From Lysinibacillus alkalisoli (lineage in GTDB: Bacteria > Bacillota > Bacilli > Bacillales_A > Planococcaceae): a stretch of 64,000 nt of DNA. Below, one piece after another: positions 1-8,106 of the stretch. Every line of letters starts with the position of its first letter. Position 1 is the first letter of the stretch. Location: the NCBI RefSeq assembly GCF_014643595.1, contig NZ_BMJT01000001.1:310001-374000 (forward strand). Reading direction: 5' to 3'. The notes under the pieces are model-generated. The model was not told the DNA's origin, did no database searches, and was given only the letters and a program-made list of their open reading frames with translations. Both the position numbers and the translations under genes were made by a program.

Positions 1-887
1 AATCCTCTATTTTTAGCAATGGTTAGCAACTTTTCATCTGATGTGATTTCTTCTTTACGTTCTGTAGAGCCATCAATATACGTATCAGGAATTTTACGCA
101 ACGGATAAATACGTGGCATAATAAACGCTAAAATTAACCCTGTAATCGTAATTGTGCCAAAAAACGGGAAGAAATAACCTTCTAAATTTAACGTTTTTAA
201 AATGGTGAAGCAAAAAGTAATGGATACGATAGAAAAGGTGGAGGCAAGAATAGCCGCTTCTCTTTTAGTATAGTTACCTGATTCATATTGTTTATTGGTC
301 ATTAACACACCAATTGTACCATCACCAATCCAAGACGCTAAAGCATCAATAGAAGAGCGACCAGGAATTTTAAATAATGGACGCATAATTTTAGTTGTTA
401 AAGTACCGATGAATTCTAACAAACCAAAGTTTGTTAGTAAAGGCAATAAAGTCCCTGCAAAAAAGAATATCGTTAATAAAAAGGTGACTAAACCTTCATC
501 AGGATTCATTAATAAACCTGCTGTATTCTCATTATTAATTGCCTCAGGCCCAAAATCAAAGACTACCATAGCTGTAAATATGAATGCTATAACACGTACA
601 ATAGTCCAAAAGAGATTAACATGAAATAAATGTCGTAAGAGACCAGGTGCTTGCATGGTTGTCTTAGGCAAAAATAAATAAATGACAGAGCCTAATGCTG
701 CTATGCCAATAATAATTAACGCAAACCAACTAATAAAAGGTGATACAAGTGCAGCTAATTCATTAGCTAAAATTGCGATGGTTACTTTCCAAACGCCATC
801 CACTTTGATTGGCGTCATAAAAAGAAAAATACCTAATAAAGAAGGCAAAATAAAAAGTACCCAAGTATAGGCGTTATGTTTTCTCAT
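1..887 (-). CDS. YjiH-type nucleoside-recognition (Gate) membrane protein, 3' end cut by window edge
   Basis: My reverse-strand reading from the ATG at 887 is open to base 1, so about 295 N-terminal residues are present and the C-terminus lies outside the window. It begins MRKHNAYTWVLFILPSLLGI and contains several long hydrophobic segments. A Gate-type stretch follows (SIDALASWIGDGTIGVLMTN), resembling the YjiH/nucleoside-recognition family of integral membrane proteins. The start has a good Shine-Dalgarno sequence (GAGAGG, rc of 897-902). Substrate and role are not established for the family; some Gate proteins are nucleoside transporters or spore-envelope proteins. The gene stands alone, with no partner visible on this side. 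Family assignment comes from sequence resemblance only. Confidence 0.7.
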   Translation of the reverse strand, partial: MRKHNAYTWVLFILPSLLGIFLFMTPIKVDGVWKVTIAILANELAALVSPFISWFALIIIGIAALGSVIYLFLPKTTMQAPGLLRHLFHVNLFWTIVRVIAFIFTAMVVFDFGPEAINNENTAGLLMNPDEGLVTFLLTIFFFAGTLLPLLTNFGLLEFIGTLTTKIMRPLFKIPGRSSIDALASWIGDGTIGVLMTNKQYESGNYTKREAAILASTFSIVSITFCFTILKTLNLEGYFFPFFGTITITGLILAFIMPRIYPLRKIPDTYIDGSTERKEEITSDEKLLTIAKNRG

Positions 888-1275
888 GGTGTCAACCTCT
901 CTCAATTAAATAAATGTATTTTTATTCACTATAGCCTCTAATTAATTGTATGTCTATAGTTTTTTACAAGAAAGAGATTATTACATTATTTATATTTTTA
1001 TTAAAAAAACGGTATACAATAGTAATAAATATAAATGTCATTATGGTTATTATTATCTGTTTAATGTATGTTTAATTCTCTATAAATTCTTTATTGGCAA
1101 TGTTCTGTCACTTGATTCGTTAGAGCTAGTATTGCTAAAAGATAAGGTGATAAATATACAGTCATGTATAAAAGAACAAATGTATTATTATTGTATAAAA
1201 TTAATAAACAAAAAAAGCCGAAATAAAATATTCGGCTTCTTATCCAGTAATTTATTGAATTTGCGAGTATATCAA
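888..1275. other. AT-rich intergenic region upstream of the YjiH-type gene
   Basis: About 390 bases with no convincing gene. The only long open frames are AT-rich, start without a ribosome binding site and read through the terminator of bshB2. The interval should hold the leftward promoter of the gene ending at base 1, but I could not pick a clear -35/-10 pair. Its right end contains the bshB2 terminator. Confidence 0.6.
1209..1238 (-). terminator. Rho-independent terminator of the yojF-bshB2 operon
   Basis: An 8-bp perfect inverted repeat (AAGCCGAA at 1215-1222, TTCGGCTT at 1231-1238, 8-nt loop) lies 38 bp past the bshB2 stop. On the minus strand it is followed by a T-run. Confidence 0.8.
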
Positions 1276-1953
1276 TCATTCATCATCAAAGGTAATCGTG
1301 TAAAATTTCTCTGTAGAGAACCAAGCATCCTCTGTTGTCTCACCGTGACTATCTTCACGATTCTCAAGCTCTTGTAACATCCAACCCGTTTGTGAGGCAT
1401 GTGCTTTTAACGCATTATACTTATGCTCACGATAAGCACTAATATCAATGATTACGTCGGGTTCTCCCATTTCTTCAACCGTGTTATTCGCAAAGCCAAC
1501 GCCGTATAATGTGGGTCTTTGTGGCTTAGGTGTGCGACGTACGGCTTCTTTTACAGCTCTTGCTGTAGCCTCATGGTCAGGGTGTACACAATAGTTAGGT
1601 AAAAAAGTAACCACTAATGATGGATTTAACTCATCAATCAGTTGGCGCATCATAGCAATCATTTTTTCATCATCTTCAAATTCAACTGTTTTATCTCGTA
1701 AGCCCATCATGCGAAGATCTTGTATACCGATTGCTTCACATGCAGCGATGAGCTCTTTTTTACGGATGTGGGGTAGTGACTCTCGTGTGGCAAAGGGGGG
1801 GTTACCTAAATTGCGCCCCATCTCACCTAGTGTTAAACAAGCGTACGTGACAGGTACCCCCATATCAGCCTGCATAGCAGCAACGCCTGCAACTGAAAAT
1901 GACTCATCATCAGGGTGTGGATATACAATTAGTAATTGTCTTTCTTTCTCCAT
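1276..1953 (-). CDS. bshB2: Bacillithiol biosynthesis deacetylase BshB2
   Basis: Zn-dependent LmbE/PIG-L family deacetylase that removes acetate from GlcNAc-malate in bacillithiol synthesis, or deacetylates bacillithiol conjugates. The 225-residue protein carries the family signature PHPDDE (residues 12-17) and the distal His motif CVHPDHEAT, both zinc ligands. I chose the ATG at 1953 rather than an upstream in-frame start because a strong AAGGAGG precedes it at normal spacing. Only 13 bp separate it from yojF upstream, so the two are one operon, as in Bacillus subtilis yojF-yojG. The terminator at 1209-1238 closes the unit. Function is assigned from family and synteny; confidence is high. 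Confidence 0.9.
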   Translation of the reverse strand: MEKERQLLIVYPHPDDESFSVAGVAAMQADMGVPVTYACLTLGEMGRNLGNPPFATRESLPHIRKKELIAACEAIGIQDLRMMGLRDKTVEFEDDEKMIAMMRQLIDELNPSLVVTFLPNYCVHPDHEATARAVKEAVRRTPKPQRPTLYGVGFANNTVEEMGEPDVIIDISAYREHKYNALKAHASQTGWMLQELENREDSHGETTEDAWFSTEKFYTITFDDE

Positions 1954-1966
1954 TGTTATCGCCTCC

Positions 1967-2317
1967 TTAATAAGAAAAGGGTGTTTCACTAATTTGTAAA
2001 GCAACAGCTAGTTTACCGCTATGGTCTAATCCAGCCATTAATAAGCGACCTTCAACGTCCACTTCATAATGTGTGATCCCTTGTGCATACACCCAGCCAT
2101 GCGGTAGCTTTAAACCTACACGATTTGGTGTATCCTCTATAACTTTAGCATGTTCATATACAAGTTTAACATTACGAATGAATGCCCCCGCATTAAAAAA
2201 GTTAGTATCATAATGAGCTGCATAAGAGCCATTGGTTGTTTCTAAATGAATAAAGACTTCTTTACCAGCAAAAGCATTTAACTCTTTTTGTAAAGCGTCA
2301 ATTTTTACAATTTCCAT
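1967..2317 (-). CDS. yojF: YojF family protein (DUF1806)
   Basis: A 116-residue soluble protein that matches the YojF/DUF1806 family in length and placement directly upstream of bshB2. No catalytic motif or membrane segment is visible. The sequence is rich in beta-strand-like stretches (EVFIHLETTNGSYAAHYD) and ends about 13 bp before the BshB2 start. In Bacillales the pair is regularly co-transcribed, which suggests an accessory role in bacillithiol metabolism, but the molecular function is unknown. The ATG at 2317 has a GGAG-type ribosome binding site about 9 bp upstream. The promoter should lie between 2318 and about 2430. Confidence 0.85.
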   Translation of the reverse strand: MEIVKIDALQKELNAFAGKEVFIHLETTNGSYAAHYDTNFFNAGAFIRNVKLVYEHAKVIEDTPNRVGLKLPHGWVYAQGITHYEVDVEGRLLMAGLDHSGKLAVALQISETPFSY

Positions 2318-2428
2318 AAGCGATAATTCTCCTTCCGAATTACTTATGGTATTAGTATAGAGAAGTTCGCAAAAATTGCATAGTTAATAGCTTGGGTTAT
2401 TTAAACTAATAACGTGTATTTGAGCTAA

Positions 2429-2465
2429 TTAAAACAGACACGGATACATTTTTATCAGTGTCTGT
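2429..2465 (-). terminator. Terminator of pdxK
   Basis: Inverted repeat ACAGACAC (2434-2441) / GTGTCTGT (2458-2465) just past the leftward pdxK stop. On the minus strand it is followed by a short T-run. Confidence 0.7.
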
Positions 2466-2487
2466 TGTTTAGGACAGTATTTAAATT

Positions 2488-3321
2488 TTATACAATAGTT
2501 TTTATGATAGCTGGTGCGCCAAATTGTGAACTCGCTCCGTGTAACACAGGCCCTACGTATTGATTTAGCTGCCAGCCATGCGTAATGCTAGCAGCGGCGA
2601 AAGCTTTGGCAGCAATGACAGCCTCCTCCACGGTTTTTCCGTTAGCTAAGTTTGCTGTAATGGCTGCTGCGAATGTGCAACCTGCACCGTGATTATAAGT
2701 TGTATCTACTTTTGGTGTTTCAAATAATATAAATTGTTGCCCATCGTAATAAAGGTCCGCAGCATAGTGAGGTTGTGAGCCTTGGCAACCTTTAATCACA
2801 ACATGTGGAACACCAAGCGCCATAATTTTTTTCGCAGCTATTTTTACTTCTTCAAGTGTTTTTGGTGTTTTCATACTTGCTAATTGTCCCGCTTCAAATA
2901 AATTAGGTGTTGTCATTAAAGCATAGGGCAATAAGTATTGCTTCATTGCCTCTACATTACCAGGATTTAAAACTTCGTCTTCACCTTTACATACCATGAC
3001 AGGGTCAATAACAACGTTAGGCGTATGGGCTTGTGCCAGCACTTGCCCTACTGTTTTTATTACTTCTTCTGTGGATAGCATACCTGTTTTTACTGCATCG
3101 ATGCCTGTTGAGAAGGCTGTCTTCAATTGTGCACGAAGCACTTCAGTAGGTAATGTGTAGACATCATGAGCCCAATAATGATCAGGATCCATTGTGGCAA
3201 TGACCGTAACAGCTGCCATACCGTATGTGTTGTATTCTTGAAAGGTTTTTAAGTCTGCTTCTAGTCCAGCACCGCCTGAAGCATCAGAACCTGCGATAGT
3301 TAATGTTTTATTTAGTGTCAT
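2488..3321 (-). CDS. pdxK: Pyridoxine/pyridoxal/pyridoxamine kinase PdxK (ThiD-like)
   Basis: ATP-dependent kinase phosphorylating B6 vitamers (and possibly HMP) in the PLP salvage pathway, cytoplasmic, ribokinase superfamily. The 277-residue protein begins with the nucleotide/substrate loop GSDASGGAG (11-19) and has the anion-hole motif NHGAGCTFAAAI near 210-221. Cys111 and Cys215 match the two cysteines characteristic of the Gram-positive PdxK subgroup (110/214 in S. aureus) rather than classical ThiD. It is divergent from ung, as in the Bacillus subtilis ywd region, where pdxK (ywdB) also neighbours ung. Terminator at 2429-2465. No thi gene is adjacent, which favours the B6 role. Confidence 0.88.
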   Translation of the reverse strand: MTLNKTLTIAGSDASGGAGLEADLKTFQEYNTYGMAAVTVIATMDPDHYWAHDVYTLPTEVLRAQLKTAFSTGIDAVKTGMLSTEEVIKTVGQVLAQAHTPNVVIDPVMVCKGEDEVLNPGNVEAMKQYLLPYALMTTPNLFEAGQLASMKTPKTLEEVKIAAKKIMALGVPHVVIKGCQGSQPHYAADLYYDGQQFILFETPKVDTTYNHGAGCTFAAAITANLANGKTVEEAVIAAKAFAAASITHGWQLNQYVGPVLHGASSQFGAPAIIKTIV

Positions 3322-3433
3322 ATTAAGCGCCCCTTTATAGTAAAATAAGTATGAACTAGTATACCGCTATTCTGATGATATAAAAATAATCAGTTTTAAA
3401 GAAAAATATAAGGTCAGTTTGGAGTGTAGAACA

Positions 3434-4105
3434 ATGAAAAAAGTTTTTACAAATGATTGGCAACAGATAGTAGGAGACCAATTTGAACAATCCTATTATC
3501 AAAATTTACGTCATTTTGTAGCGCAAGAATATCAAACGCAAACGATTTATCCACCTAAAGATGAGGTAATGACAGCCTTACATACGACAGCTTATAAAGA
3601 TGTTAAAGTGGTTATTTTAGGGCAAGACCCTTATCATGGACCAAATCAAGCTCATGGCATGAGCTTTTCAGTTAAACCTCATGTACCATTCCCGCCTAGC
3701 TTACGTAATATTTTGCAAGAGCTACAAGATGATATGGGTTGTCCAAAACCAGAAAATGGGACATTAACAAGTTGGGCAAATCAAGGGGTATTGATGTTAA
3801 ATACAGTTTTGACTGTGCGTCAAGGACAAGCACATAGCCATAAAAACAAAGGTTGGGAGCAATTTACAGATGTCATTATTAAACGTTTAGCAGAGAGAGA
3901 GCAACCTATAATTTTTGTATTATGGGGACGACCTGCTCAGCAAAAAGCAGCGCTGATTTCACAGCATACACAACATAAGATTTTAACCGCTCCACATCCA
4001 AGCCCACTGAGTGCACATCGAGGCTTTTTTGGCAGCAAGCCATTCTCACAAATTAACGCACAATTAGCGCAATGGGGAGAGACACCAATTCATTGGTGTT
4101 TGTAG
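3434..4105 (+). CDS. ung: Uracil-DNA glycosylase
   Basis: Family 1 UDG that excises uracil from DNA to start base-excision repair. The 223-residue protein contains the water-activating motif GQDPYH (63-68, catalytic Asp65) and the minor-groove loop HPSPLSAHRGF (188-198). Both are intact, and the length is normal. I use the ATG at 3434; an upstream TTG in the same frame would place the start over the ribosome binding site (TTGGAG, about 3420). It heads a tight run of genes (CxxC microprotein, ywdI, ywdK) that matches B. subtilis ung-ywdI-ywdK. Confidence 0.96.
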   Translation: MKKVFTNDWQQIVGDQFEQSYYQNLRHFVAQEYQTQTIYPPKDEVMTALHTTAYKDVKVVILGQDPYHGPNQAHGMSFSVKPHVPFPPSLRNILQELQDDMGCPKPENGTLTSWANQGVLMLNTVLTVRQGQAHSHKNKGWEQFTDVIIKRLAEREQPIIFVLWGRPAQQKAALISQHTQHKILTAPHPSPLSAHRGFFGSKPFSQINAQLAQWGETPIHWCL

Positions 4106-4163
4106 GAAAGTGTTCACAGTCTTTACAGTTTAAAAAATGTTACATTGAATAGGAGGCATTAGA

Positions 4164-4340
4164 TTGGCTAATTGTTTTCAATGTCACTTTTTTAAGGTGA
4201 CTTGGGATACAAATAACCCTAGAGCTTGCACAGCTTATGGTTTCAAGTCTAAGCAAATCCCTTCCACAGTCGTTAAACAATCCTCAGGTATGGATTGCAT
4301 GAAATTTAAACAAAAGCAACAAAGAGGTGACGGACGATGA
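4164..4340 (+). CDS. 58-residue four-Cys protein of the ung neighbourhood
   Basis: Small gene starting at TTG (4164) after a perfect AGGAGG (4151-4156, 7-bp spacing). Its TGA overlaps the ATG of ywdI (ATGA, 4337-4340). The product begins MANCFQCHFFKVTWDTNNPR and has cysteines at 4, 7, 22 and 45, including a C-x2-C pair. Bacillales genomes carry very similar 50-60-residue proteins here, often mislabelled uracil-DNA glycosylase because of their position. It contains none of the UDG motifs. The four cysteines suggest metal binding, perhaps zinc. Function unknown; translational coupling to ywdI is clear from the overlap. Confidence 0.85.
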   Translation: MANCFQCHFFKVTWDTNNPRACTAYGFKSKQIPSTVVKQSSGMDCMKFKQKQQRGDGR

Positions 4341-4570
4341 TTTCACAACAAGCCATTTTGCAGGAGATTGAAAAACAATTACAACATGCCAAAGCAGGGA
4401 ATGTTACAGCATCACTAACTGCCATTAAAGCGTTATGTGATGTTGTATTACAGCAACCCGATTTAGCAACACCTACTTCTCAAAGTGTTGCGCAGCCTTC
4501 AATAATCCCTCAATCTACTCCGACAGCAGAAGAGGACGGGGCTAACGGGGATTCATTATTTGATTTTTAA
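4337..4570 (+). CDS. ywdI: YwdI family protein (DUF5327)
   Basis: A 77-residue protein with an N-terminal helical segment (MISQQAILQEIEKQLQHAKA) followed by a low-complexity Pro/Ser/Thr/Gln stretch and an acidic C-terminus ending DSLFDF. It matches the DUF5327/YwdI family in size, N-terminal sequence and position between ung and ywdK. No enzymatic motif or signal peptide is present. It overlaps the preceding small gene by four bases (ATGA), so translation is probably coupled. Function unknown. Confidence 0.82.
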   Translation: MISQQAILQEIEKQLQHAKAGNVTASLTAIKALCDVVLQQPDLATPTSQSVAQPSIIPQSTPTAEEDGANGDSLFDF

Positions 4571-4588
4571 TAAAGGATGGGGACAAAA

Positions 4589-4969
4589 ATGAAGAAATTT
4601 ATTGTATCAGGTGCGATTCATGGCTTATTAGCCGTGGCACTAGGTGCTTTTGCTGCACATGGTTTAGCGGATGTTTTAGACGCTTATGGGGCTGATATTT
4701 GGGCGAAAGCTGTGCAGTATCAAATGTTTCATGCGGCTGGTTTATTAGTCATTGGTATTTTGATGAGCCGCAATATAATAGGGAATAATAAAGGTTTAAA
4801 TATTGCGGGTTGGTGTATGAATGCTGGTATTGTCTTTTTCTCAGGGAGCTTATATATTTTAGCACTGAGTGGCATTAAGGTACTCGGCGCGATTACACCA
4901 ATTGGTGGTGTATTATTTTTAATCGGTTGGCTATTTATTATTAAGACAGTTGTAAAAGAAGGCAAATAA
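4589..4969 (+). CDS. ywdK: YwdK family membrane protein (DUF423)
   Basis: A 126-residue integral membrane protein with four hydrophobic segments. The DUF423 hallmarks include GAIHGLLAVALGAFAAHGL at the N-terminus and the second-helix motif YQMFHAAGLLVIG. I take ATG 4589 rather than the in-frame ATG at 4577, because the purine-rich GGATGGGG then serves as ribosome binding site. Last gene of the ung operon, followed by a strong terminator. The family's biochemical function is unknown. Confidence 0.85.
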   Translation: MKKFIVSGAIHGLLAVALGAFAAHGLADVLDAYGADIWAKAVQYQMFHAAGLLVIGILMSRNIIGNNKGLNIAGWCMNAGIVFFSGSLYILALSGIKVLGAITPIGGVLFLIGWLFIIKTVVKEGK

Positions 4970-4976
4970 TACACTA

Positions 4977-5016
4977 AGAGTGTTAGATCAATGAACTATT
5001 GGTCTAACACTTTTTT
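4977..5016 (+). terminator. Terminator of the ung-ywdK operon
   Basis: Perfect 9-bp stem AGTGTTAGA (4979-4987) / TCTAACACT (5003-5011) with a run of T ending at 5016. Confidence 0.85.
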
Positions 5017-5101
5017 GATGTACGCAAGACCAAAAGTTATGGGTTACTTTTGTTAACGTATGAATTTATATCTTGTTATCCTTTTGTTTTGGTGCATATT
5101 T

Positions 5102-6018
5102 TTACGTAACAAGCCATGTAGGAATGATGCGAATATAAATGATTTCAGCGAATAGTTCAATAATTGTTTGCGTAATAATTACAGCGACTACTAGTGGTGC
5201 AGGTTGAGCAGGCAAGGTAAAAGCGAGTGGTAGCACAGCGAGTGAGTTGCGTGTGCTCATGCTAAAGGTTAAAGCTCGCTCTGCTAGTATGTCTAGTGCA
5301 AATAAGCGCTAATGCGTAAGCGATAAATGGTGTAATGAGTACGAATAATACATAAATAGGAAGAACTTCTGTTAACAAGATAACGTCATGATAAAGTCTA
5401 CTAATTTGTGATGCAATGACAGCAAAAAGCATAATGGCTATTAAAGGTACAGGCAACCAGATGTATAATGTGTACACCTTGCTTAAAAGATATTGACCAA
5501 TCTTGTGTAAAGATAGCAGCAAGAAGAGGTAATAAAGGCAGGTATAAAAGGTGTAGGCTGTATAATGTTTAAGATGTTTTTGCCAAGAAATAGCCTTAAA
5601 TATAAGGGAGGACAAATCATTTGCACAAGTAATGAGAAAGGAAGTTGTCGCTACTACTAACTTGGCATTGCCCTTACCGAGATGTGTAAGAACAACTACG
5701 TAGTCAATGCAGGGAGTGAGCAACACTAAGTCAATCCCCATCAACGCAGGCAGAGAAGGTGTAAAAAAATACGTCAATAGCCATACAAGTATAGGCACGA
5801 TAATAAAGTTACCAACTACTAATGCAATAATAAAACGCTTATTAACGAAGGCATGGAGCTTTTTTGTCAATGGAATTTGGAAAAAATGCTATATAAGGTG
5901 AAATAGCCTATGTAAACAAAGCAGTAAAGCTCTCATTAGTTAAGCCTACAATACTAGCTAGGATCATTGTAAAGACATAAAGGTAAATTGGATGATTTGC
6001 TAACTGTTCACTTGTCAT
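5102..6018 (-). pseudogene. Decayed arsenite-efflux/bile-acid:Na+ symporter family permease
   Basis: Reading leftward from the ATG at 6018, the frame gives MTSEQLANHPIYLYVFTMIL and then stops at an in-frame TAG (5910-5908). Homology resumes one frame away (QIPLTKKLHAF, near 5880), with bases apparently missing between. It continues through transmembrane segments and the family-like stretch LVLLTPCIDYVVVLTHLGKG. A second frameshift near 5300 (ALALI to FALDILAERALTFSMSTRN) leads to a plausible natural C-terminus ending at 5102. This resembles the arsenic-resistance branch of the bile acid:sodium symporter superfamily. With one nonsense codon and two frameshifts it is almost certainly non-functional. 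No ars regulator or reductase is nearby. Confidence 0.8.
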
Positions 6019-6129
6019 TTTTATGTGCAGTCCTCCTTAGGGTCGACAATTTCAAATATAAATTATGAATAAAATAATATTTTAATACAAATAATTTACA
6101 AAAAAATCGCAAATAAATGTGGGTTACGT

Positions 6130-6158
6130 TTGGACATGCTATTTGAAAACGTTATAAT
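6130..6158 (+). promoter_or_regulatory. Sigma-A promoter for the AI-2E-family gene
   Basis: TTGGAC (6130-6135), 17-bp spacer, perfect TATAAT (6153-6158). Transcription would start near 6165, leaving a leader of about 100 nt before the gene. Confidence 0.75.
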
Positions 6159-6264
6159 AAAAGTAATAAAAAATTATGAGCTGTCAATTTTAATGGAAAG
6201 TAATAGATGCTTTTATTATTTACATAACAAAGGGTCACCTCAACAATAAAAGGAGAATATGTGT

Positions 6265-7314
6265 GTGTGGAGTTTTTTAAAAAGTAATGGTTTTAAGCGC
6301 TTTGTCATTCTAGCCAGTATTATCATCGCCTTATATTTAATGAGAAGCATGATAAACATTATTTTATTAACATTTATCATCACGTACTTAATGGGGCAGT
6401 TAAGCACAAAATTGACGATTTTTATTCGTAAATATGTGCGAATTAGCAGTGCTGTAATAATTATAGCGATTTATTTGCTATTTGTTGCAGGTATTGTGGG
6501 TACGATTTATAAATACTTCCCAATTGTTTCCCATCAAGTGTCACAACTCATTAAGCTTATTTCTAACTTCAGCCTGAACCCAAATGAAAATGAGTTTACG
6601 CGTTACATCGCCCCAACTTTTGAAAAAATAGAATTAGGTAAGTATCTCGAAAATGGTGTAAACATGGTATGGGAGAATATCGCCAATATCGGGAAGATTA
6701 TTATGCAAATTTTAATTTCAGCGATTCTGAGTTTATTTATTTTACTCGACAAAAAACGAATTATTGAATTTACAATGAAATTTAAAAATAGTAAAATGGC
6801 GCCCCTTTATGATGAATTACATTATTTCTCACAAGTGTTCATTCGTTCATTTGGTAAAGTAATAGAAGCACAATTTATCATAGCTGCTGTCAACTGTGTT
6901 TTATCCGTTGTAGCTCTTTATTTTATGGGATTCCCTCATTTAATTGCACTAGGTGTTATGATTTTTACATTAGGCTTAATACCAGTAGCGGGTGTAATTA
7001 TATCGCTAATTCCATTGTCCATTATCGCATATAGTATTGGTGGGTTTAGTTATATCTTTTATATTTTGCTTATTATAGCGGTATTACATGCTGTAGAGGC
7101 TTACTTCTTAAACCCAAAATTAATGTCAGCTAAAACAGATCTCCCTATTTTTTATACCTTCATCATCATTATTTTCTCTGAACATTTCTTAGGCGTATGG
7201 GGGTTAATTGTAGGTATTCCATTATTCATGTTTGTATTAGATGTACTAGGTGTGACTTCTAATGGTAGTCCACCCAAAGAGCCATTACCAAAAGCACAAA
7301 AAGAATCGGTTTAA
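6265..7314 (+). CDS. AI-2E family (UPF0118/TqsA-PerM) membrane protein
   Basis: Integral membrane protein of about 350 residues with seven to eight hydrophobic segments in the arrangement of the AI-2E/PerM family. Three cluster at the N-terminus, then comes a soluble-looking stretch (residues 90-150), then the C-terminal membrane block including the characteristic LGLIPVAGVIISLIPLSIIA. Family members have been linked to AI-2 export or Na+(Li+)/H+ antiport; the substrate here cannot be told. The start is uncertain: an ATG at 6259 is only 3 bp after AGGAG, while the GTG at 6265 has normal spacing, so I prefer the latter. It is transcribed alone between a clear promoter and a terminator. Confidence 0.82.
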   Translation: MWSFLKSNGFKRFVILASIIIALYLMRSMINIILLTFIITYLMGQLSTKLTIFIRKYVRISSAVIIIAIYLLFVAGIVGTIYKYFPIVSHQVSQLIKLISNFSLNPNENEFTRYIAPTFEKIELGKYLENGVNMVWENIANIGKIIMQILISAILSLFILLDKKRIIEFTMKFKNSKMAPLYDELHYFSQVFIRSFGKVIEAQFIIAAVNCVLSVVALYFMGFPHLIALGVMIFTLGLIPVAGVIISLIPLSIIAYSIGGFSYIFYILLIIAVLHAVEAYFLNPKLMSAKTDLPIFYTFIIIIFSEHFLGVWGLIVGIPLFMFVLDVLGVTSNGSPPKEPLPKAQKESV

Positions 7315-7388
7315 CATAACAGAGGCTACAGTATAAAGTAATGTAAGGAAGGTTACAGCAGTTTATTCACAAACGCGTGAAAATTAGA

Positions 7389-7425
7389 AAAGTGGTAAAG
7401 GAAAAATCCTTTTACCACTTTTTTT
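7389..7425. terminator. Bidirectional terminator between convergent genes
   Basis: Long inverted repeat (AAGTGGTAAAGG at 7390-7401 with CCTTTTACCACTT at 7408-7420, one bulge) followed by a T-run rightward and a weaker T-rich stretch leftward. It ends the AI-2E gene and the VanY-type gene, overlapping the latter's stop by a base or two. Confidence 0.8.
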
Positions 7426-8038
7426 ATTTGTCTTGTGTGAGGTATTCTTCAAGGACAAGGTCTTGCTCATACATTTCTTCACTATAAGGTAAGCCAACAT
7501 AACGTAAATGCCAAGGTTCAAACTCAATACCTGTAATCGCAGTTTTATGAGCAGGATAACGTAAAATAAATCCAAAGCGATGGGCATTTTGTTCAATCCA
7601 TTTACCTTCTGGCGCAAGGTCCATTGTCGTTTCAGTAGAGCCAATGTCTAGCGCGAGACCAGAATGATGTTCACTATAACCTGGCTTCATGGCATATTCT
7701 GCACCTAACTCATCATAAAGTTTTTGTTGTGCTTCCACACTGCGATAGCCACTCATGACAATGAAATTTTGCAAACCATCTTTGTTAGCTGCATGGATCA
7801 TATTAGCTAAGGCATCTACAACATGCGACGACAATTCAATGGAACTGTCGAATAACTGATAAGGGCGTTCGATTTGATATAAATTAACTAAATCGGTTGG
7901 GATGGCTTCGCCAGGTATGGGATTTTCTTGATTAATTAATCGCAAATTAGGGTTGGCTTCAACAGTAGATTGCTTTTGCCATATGATGATAGCAGCGATT
8001 GTTAATATAATAACTGCAAAAACAAGCCATTTTTTCAT
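7424..8038 (-). CDS. Membrane-anchored D-alanyl-D-alanine carboxypeptidase, VanY/DdcY type (M15B)
   Basis: A 204-residue protein with an uncleaved-looking N-terminal membrane anchor (residues 3-20). A zinc peptidase domain follows, with the M15B motifs SGYRS, SEHHSGLALDIG (zinc His and Asp) and EPWHLRYVG (catalytic Glu and zinc His). It should act outside the membrane, trimming the terminal D-Ala of peptidoglycan stem peptides. No vancomycin-resistance genes are nearby, so this is ordinary cell-wall housekeeping. The gene is separated from hemQ by a terminator, so it has its own promoter. Start at ATG 8038 is preceded by AAGGAG. Confidence 0.88.
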   Translation of the reverse strand: MKKWLVFAVIILTIAAIIIWQKQSTVEANPNLRLINQENPIPGEAIPTDLVNLYQIERPYQLFDSSIELSSHVVDALANMIHAANKDGLQNFIVMSGYRSVEAQQKLYDELGAEYAMKPGYSEHHSGLALDIGSTETTMDLAPEGKWIEQNAHRFGFILRYPAHKTAITGIEFEPWHLRYVGLPYSEEMYEQDLVLEEYLTQDK

Positions 8039-8061
8039 GTCATTACTCCTTATCTGTAAAT

Positions 8062-8094
8062 AAAAAGGAACGGCATAAAAATGCTGTTCCTTTT
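8062..8094 (-). terminator. Terminator of hemQ
   Basis: Stem AAAAGGAAC-GCAT / ATGC-GTTCCTTTT with one mismatch (8063-8076 and 8081-8094), directly downstream of the leftward hemQ stop. Confidence 0.72.
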
Positions 8095-8106
8095 GTGTAA
8101 TCCATT

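Noticed and set aside
946-1377. Rightward open frame of 143 codons
   Set aside because: AT-rich, no ribosome binding site, reads through the bshB2 terminator and into bshB2 antisense; amino-acid makeup is unlike real proteins.
4577-4588. Earlier ATG for ywdK
   Set aside because: It would place the start inside the ribosome binding site of the better ATG at 4589.
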